A stretch of DNA of 7,986 bases, taken from Saprospiraceae bacterium. Its GTDB lineage: Bacteria > Bacteroidota > Bacteroidia > Chitinophagales > Saprospiraceae. Shown in pieces: positions 5,284 to 7,986 of this stretch. The translations under genes were made by a program, and so were the position numbers. Below the pieces are notes generated by a model. That model saw only the letters and a program-made list of their open reading frames with translations. It did not search any database and was not told where the DNA came from. Positions within the stretch are counted from its first letter, which is position 1. Each line of letters starts with the position of its first letter. The stretch covers positions 1-7,986 of the forward strand of contig JAJCYJ010000065.1 in NCBI GenBank assembly GCA_029262975.1, written 5' to 3'.

Positions 5284-5318
5284 ATATCTTTATTTCCACA
5301 TACGTAAATAGTTTCTAG

Positions 5319-5972
5319 TTGATTGATACAAAAAAAAGAATCATTGCTACGGCGATTTCATTGTATAATGAATATGGTTATGGAGTTATCACGATGCGTG
5401 ATATTGCCGATAAAATGCAATTAGATCGCCGAAATGTCACTTATCATTACAATAAAGAAGAGCTATTAGCAGCAATAGCAGAGCAGATGTGGGCGGAATT
5501 AGAAGCATGCCGCGCACAAAAAAGGGATTTTCCTTCTTTTGAAAACCTGGATAAAGAGGTAACCCTTTATAGTGATCTTCAATCGAGTTATGCGTTCATA
5601 TTTATGGATTTACATGTAATCCGTCATCCATTGATACATGAAAAATTCAAAGATTTTACAAATACACTCATCGCCGACAGCCAGCAGGCTGTTGCTTTCG
5701 CTATAAACCAGGGTAATATGAAGCCGGAATCAGTACCAGGTACATACAATACAATTTGCACAGCTGTATGGACGATCACTATGTCACGATTACAATTAAA
5801 TGCGCTTCGCGGTATTCATAGACACGATGAAGTGCGCAAATTGATTTGGTCTTTGATCGTCCCATATTTTACGGACAAGGGCATAGCTGCCTTCAAATCA
5901 TTTTTTGGTGAAGAACTATATCAAAATTTGGGGATTCCGTTTGATGTACGTCTGAACACAGTAATGTTTTAA
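5319..5972 (+). CDS. TetR/AcrR-family transcriptional regulator
   Basis: A 217-aa DNA-binding repressor-type protein. The N-terminal TetR domain spans about residues 4-52, with the helix-turn-helix from T25 (TMRDIADKMQLDRRNVTYHY) and the family-typical KEELL after it. The remaining 160 residues are helical and form the ligand-binding and dimerisation domain, too divergent to assign a ligand. The start appears to be TTG at 5319: an in-frame TAG immediately precedes it, and the next ATG in frame lies inside the helix-turn-helix (residue 26), which would remove half the domain. An ATT at 5322 is the only nearby alternative. The gene ends 13 nt before the carboxyltransferase gene and so heads that operon. 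By analogy with other TetR regulators of acyl-CoA carboxylase and beta-oxidation operons it may respond to an acyl-CoA; this is inference. Confidence 0.88.
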   Translation: MIDTKKRIIATAISLYNEYGYGVITMRDIADKMQLDRRNVTYHYNKEELLAAIAEQMWAELEACRAQKRDFPSFENLDKEVTLYSDLQSSYAFIFMDLHVIRHPLIHEKFKDFTNTLIADSQQAVAFAINQGNMKPESVPGTYNTICTAVWTITMSRLQLNALRGIHRHDEVRKLIWSLIVPYFTDKGIAAFKSFFGEELYQNLGIPFDVRLNTVMF

Positions 5973-5985
5973 TTCAAACCGTCAT

Positions 5986-7587
5986 ATGAAAACCATACAT
6001 TCTAATATCAATACCCAAAGTAAGGCCTACCGTGATAATTTGGTCGAGATGAATAAGCTCATCAAAAAACTGGAAGGACACATGGCCGAAAGCAGGTTTC
6101 AAGGCAAGGAGCATCACATAGAGCGCGGTCGAAAAAGAGGAAAATTGCTCGCACGTGAACGATTGGAGTTAGTACTTGATCAAGACAGTCCTTTTCTGGA
6201 GTTAATGCCACTAGCAGGAATGGAGCGAAAAGGTGGGTTTGGAGCTGGTGGGACAAATGTATCCGGCATAGGTCTTGTCTCAGGTAAACTCTGCATGATC
6301 AATTCGAATGTAGGTACCCGAAAAGGAGGATCTGTAGACTACGCAACGGCATTCAAAGGACTGCGTCTCGGGCAGATTGCGCGAGAAAATAAATTACCCA
6401 CTATAAATCTCGTTGAAAGCGGTGGGGCCAATCTCCCTGACCAGGCTAAGATATTTAATTATGGTGGCGAGTCATTCAGAGAAATTACAAGAAGATCGAA
6501 AATGGGAATAGCCACTATTTCCGTAGTATTTGGCAATGCTACTGCTGGCGGTGCTTATATACCCGGGATGTCTGACTTTTCAATCTTTCAAAAAAAAGCA
6601 GCAAAAGTTTTTTTAGCAGGGCCCCCACTTGTCAAGATGGCGACTAACGAAATTGCTACTGACGAAGAACTTGGCGGTGCCGAGATGCACAGCCGGGTAT
6701 CCGGTGTATCCGACTACCTCGCAGAAAGTGAATATGATGCCATCAGGATTGCTCGAGAGATTATGACATTCGTGAAGACTTCGCAGCCCCATATGACACC
6801 ACTTGATGAGATCGAAGAACCTATTTATAATCAAGAGGAAATTCTTGGTGTCGTTCCTGTTAATCCAAAAACACCTTTTGATGCCCGGGAATTAATAGCA
6901 CGAATTACCGATGGGTCAAAATTTTCAGAATTTAAACCAGAATATGGCAGCACTTTGGTTACGGGCTGGACTAAAATACATGGATACCCAATCGGAATAT
7001 TAGCGAATAATGGCGTCATATTCTCTGAATCTGCTAACAAAGGGGCTCAGTTCATTCAATTATCCAACGTCAACAATATTCCTCTTCTGTTTATACAAAA
7101 CACCACAGGATACATGGTAGGCAAAGAATATGAAGAAGGAGGTATTATTAAGAACGGTGCAAAATTGATCAATGCCGTTTCTAACAGTACCGTCCCGCAT
7201 TTAACCCTTATGATTGGATCCTCATACGGTGCCGGGAATTATGGTATGAGTGGCCGCTCTTATGACCCAAGATTCTTATTCTCTTATCCAAATGCAAAAA
7301 TAGGAGTAATGGGAGCTGAACAGCTGGCAGGTGTCATGGATATCGTTCAACGCGCTTCATCAAATTCAAAAGGTGAAGCCTATGATGAAGAAAAAGCAGC
7401 CTTACTCAAGAACATGCTCATGGCTGAGGTTGATTCCAAATCTTCGGCATGGTATTCTACTTCAGAACTTTGGGATGACGGCATATTAGATCCCAGAGAA
7501 ACAAGAAATTATTTAGGATTTTCATTGGCCATATTATATAATCAGCCCATTAACGGCAGTGATGGTTATGGCGTCTGGAGACATTAA
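5986..7587 (+). CDS. Acyl-CoA carboxylase carboxyltransferase (beta) subunit
   Basis: This subunit transfers the carboxyl group from carboxybiotin to an acyl- or enoyl-CoA, in complex with the biotin carboxylase subunit encoded next. The N-terminal crotonase-like half shows KLLARERLELVLD (53-65), VESGGANLP (143-151) and GNATAGGAYIPG (183-194), whose glycine-rich turns supply oxyanion holes and substrate contacts, then FLAGPPLVKMAT (209-220). The C-terminal half has GVIFSESANKGAQFI (343-357), NTTGYMVGKEYEEGG (372-386), GAGNYGMSGR (415-424), VMGAEQLAGVM (441-451) and DDGILDPRETR (497-507). The length (533) and the TGYMVGKEYE/GAGNYGM motifs match methylcrotonyl- and geranyl-CoA carboxylase beta subunits rather than propionyl-CoA carboxylase or AccD. 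Where those enzymes typically read WPN and VMGGEQ, this one has YPN and VMGAEQ. Substrate is unresolved. It is translated 13 nt after the TetR gene. Confidence 0.9.
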   Translation: MKTIHSNINTQSKAYRDNLVEMNKLIKKLEGHMAESRFQGKEHHIERGRKRGKLLARERLELVLDQDSPFLELMPLAGMERKGGFGAGGTNVSGIGLVSGKLCMINSNVGTRKGGSVDYATAFKGLRLGQIARENKLPTINLVESGGANLPDQAKIFNYGGESFREITRRSKMGIATISVVFGNATAGGAYIPGMSDFSIFQKKAAKVFLAGPPLVKMATNEIATDEELGGAEMHSRVSGVSDYLAESEYDAIRIAREIMTFVKTSQPHMTPLDEIEEPIYNQEEILGVVPVNPKTPFDARELIARITDGSKFSEFKPEYGSTLVTGWTKIHGYPIGILANNGVIFSESANKGAQFIQLSNVNNIPLLFIQNTTGYMVGKEYEEGGIIKNGAKLINAVSNSTVPHLTLMIGSSYGAGNYGMSGRSYDPRFLFSYPNAKIGVMGAEQLAGVMDIVQRASSNSKGEAYDEEKAALLKNMLMAEVDSKSSAWYSTSELWDDGILDPRETRNYLGFSLAILYNQPINGSDGYGVWRH

Positions 7588-7610
7588 CTATCTGTAGAAA
7601 TCGCTAAAAA

Positions 7611-7986
7611 ATGGAAAACCCAATCTCAGAATCAGATATATCAACACTTCTAATTGCAAACAGAGGAGAAGTATCATCACGGATATCAAGAACTTGCAGG
7701 AAGTTAGGCATCCGCTCCGTAGCGGTATATTCGGAGATAGATCGTCTGTCACCTTTTGTTAAACATGCAGACATGGGAGTCTGTATTGGTGAGAATCGCC
7801 CAGGTTTATCATATCTGAATCAGGATAAGATTATTGAGGCTGCCAAAAAAACAAATGCCGATGCCATACATCCTGGATATGGTTTTTTATCAGAAAATCA
7901 TGAATTTGCAAAAAGGTGTGAAGAAGAGGGGCTAATTTTTGTCGGTCCAAATCCAGATGCCATTCAAAAAATGGGATCAAAAGCAA
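7611..7986 (+). CDS. Biotin carboxylase (alpha) subunit of acyl-CoA carboxylase, 3'-truncated
   Basis: The first 125 residues of an ATP-dependent biotin carboxylase are visible before the right edge. After a 12-residue lead the N-terminal Rossmann-like domain shows LLIANRGE (13-20), GIRSVAVYSEIDR (about 31-43), HPGYGFLSEN (the glycine-rich biotin carboxylase signature) and FVGPNPDAIQKMGSKA at the edge. These match AccC/MccA/PccA-type subunits in order and spacing. The usual GEIAxRI is GEVSSRI here, a mild divergence. The ATP-grasp domain, catalytic residues and any biotinyl-attachment domain lie outside the window, so whether the protein carries its own biotin domain is unknown. It starts 23 nt after the carboxyltransferase stop, in the same operon, with an A-rich leader and no Shine-Dalgarno site. 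Confidence 0.92.
   Translation, partial: MENPISESDISTLLIANRGEVSSRISRTCRKLGIRSVAVYSEIDRLSPFVKHADMGVCIGENRPGLSYLNQDKIIEAAKKTNADAIHPGYGFLSENHEFAKRCEEEGLIFVGPNPDAIQKMGSKA

Overview
The window looks like ordinary chromosomal DNA of a member of the Bacteroidota. The evidence is the protein families present (a YhhQ-type transporter ending in the Bacteroidota style, an Alvin-type ferredoxin, and the lipoprotein family often mislabelled 'Maf'). Shine-Dalgarno sites are largely absent, starts are A/T-rich, and two TAnnTTTG -7 promoter elements sit just upstream of the minus-strand genes. I cannot fix the genus; a Saprospiria-, Sphingobacteriia- or Flavobacteriia-like lineage would fit.

Layout. (1) 2-1557, plus strand: the 3' part of a queuosine-precursor transporter gene, followed 5 nt later by ctlX (citrulline hydrolase family), then a hairpin. 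(2) 1585-2358: about 0.8 kb with no large gene. It holds a 37-codon small ORF followed by a strong terminator-like hairpin, then a block of short tandem repeats of three families (TGCCTATG/TGCCAATC, GCATTAAA-like, TTATCAA). (3) 2359-3464, minus strand: a 2[4Fe-4S] ferredoxin gene and pssA (phosphatidylserine synthase), each with its own likely promoter. (4) 3642-4999, plus strand, divergent from pssA: two predicted lipoproteins of unknown function. (5) 5000-5318: noncoding, with a bulged hairpin and a perfect 11-bp-arm palindrome just before the next gene. (6) 5319-7986, plus strand: a TetR-family regulator with an apparent TTG start, an acyl-CoA carboxylase carboxyltransferase subunit, and the start of its biotin carboxylase partner, which runs off the right edge.

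How the genes work together. The clearest functional unit is TetR, carboxyltransferase and biotin carboxylase, a tightly spaced operon probably controlled by its own repressor through the palindrome at 5257-5283. The substrate is probably a branched or otherwise unusual enoyl-CoA (methylcrotonyl- or geranyl-CoA carboxylase-like), but this is not settled. pssA supplies phosphatidylserine for phosphatidylethanolamine. The remaining genes are housekeeping or unassigned and show no evident shared pathway. I found no CRISPR array, insertion sequence, tRNA, rRNA or prophage. The most curious items are the 37-aa small gene with its own terminator, the composite tandem-repeat block, and the palindrome before the TetR gene.
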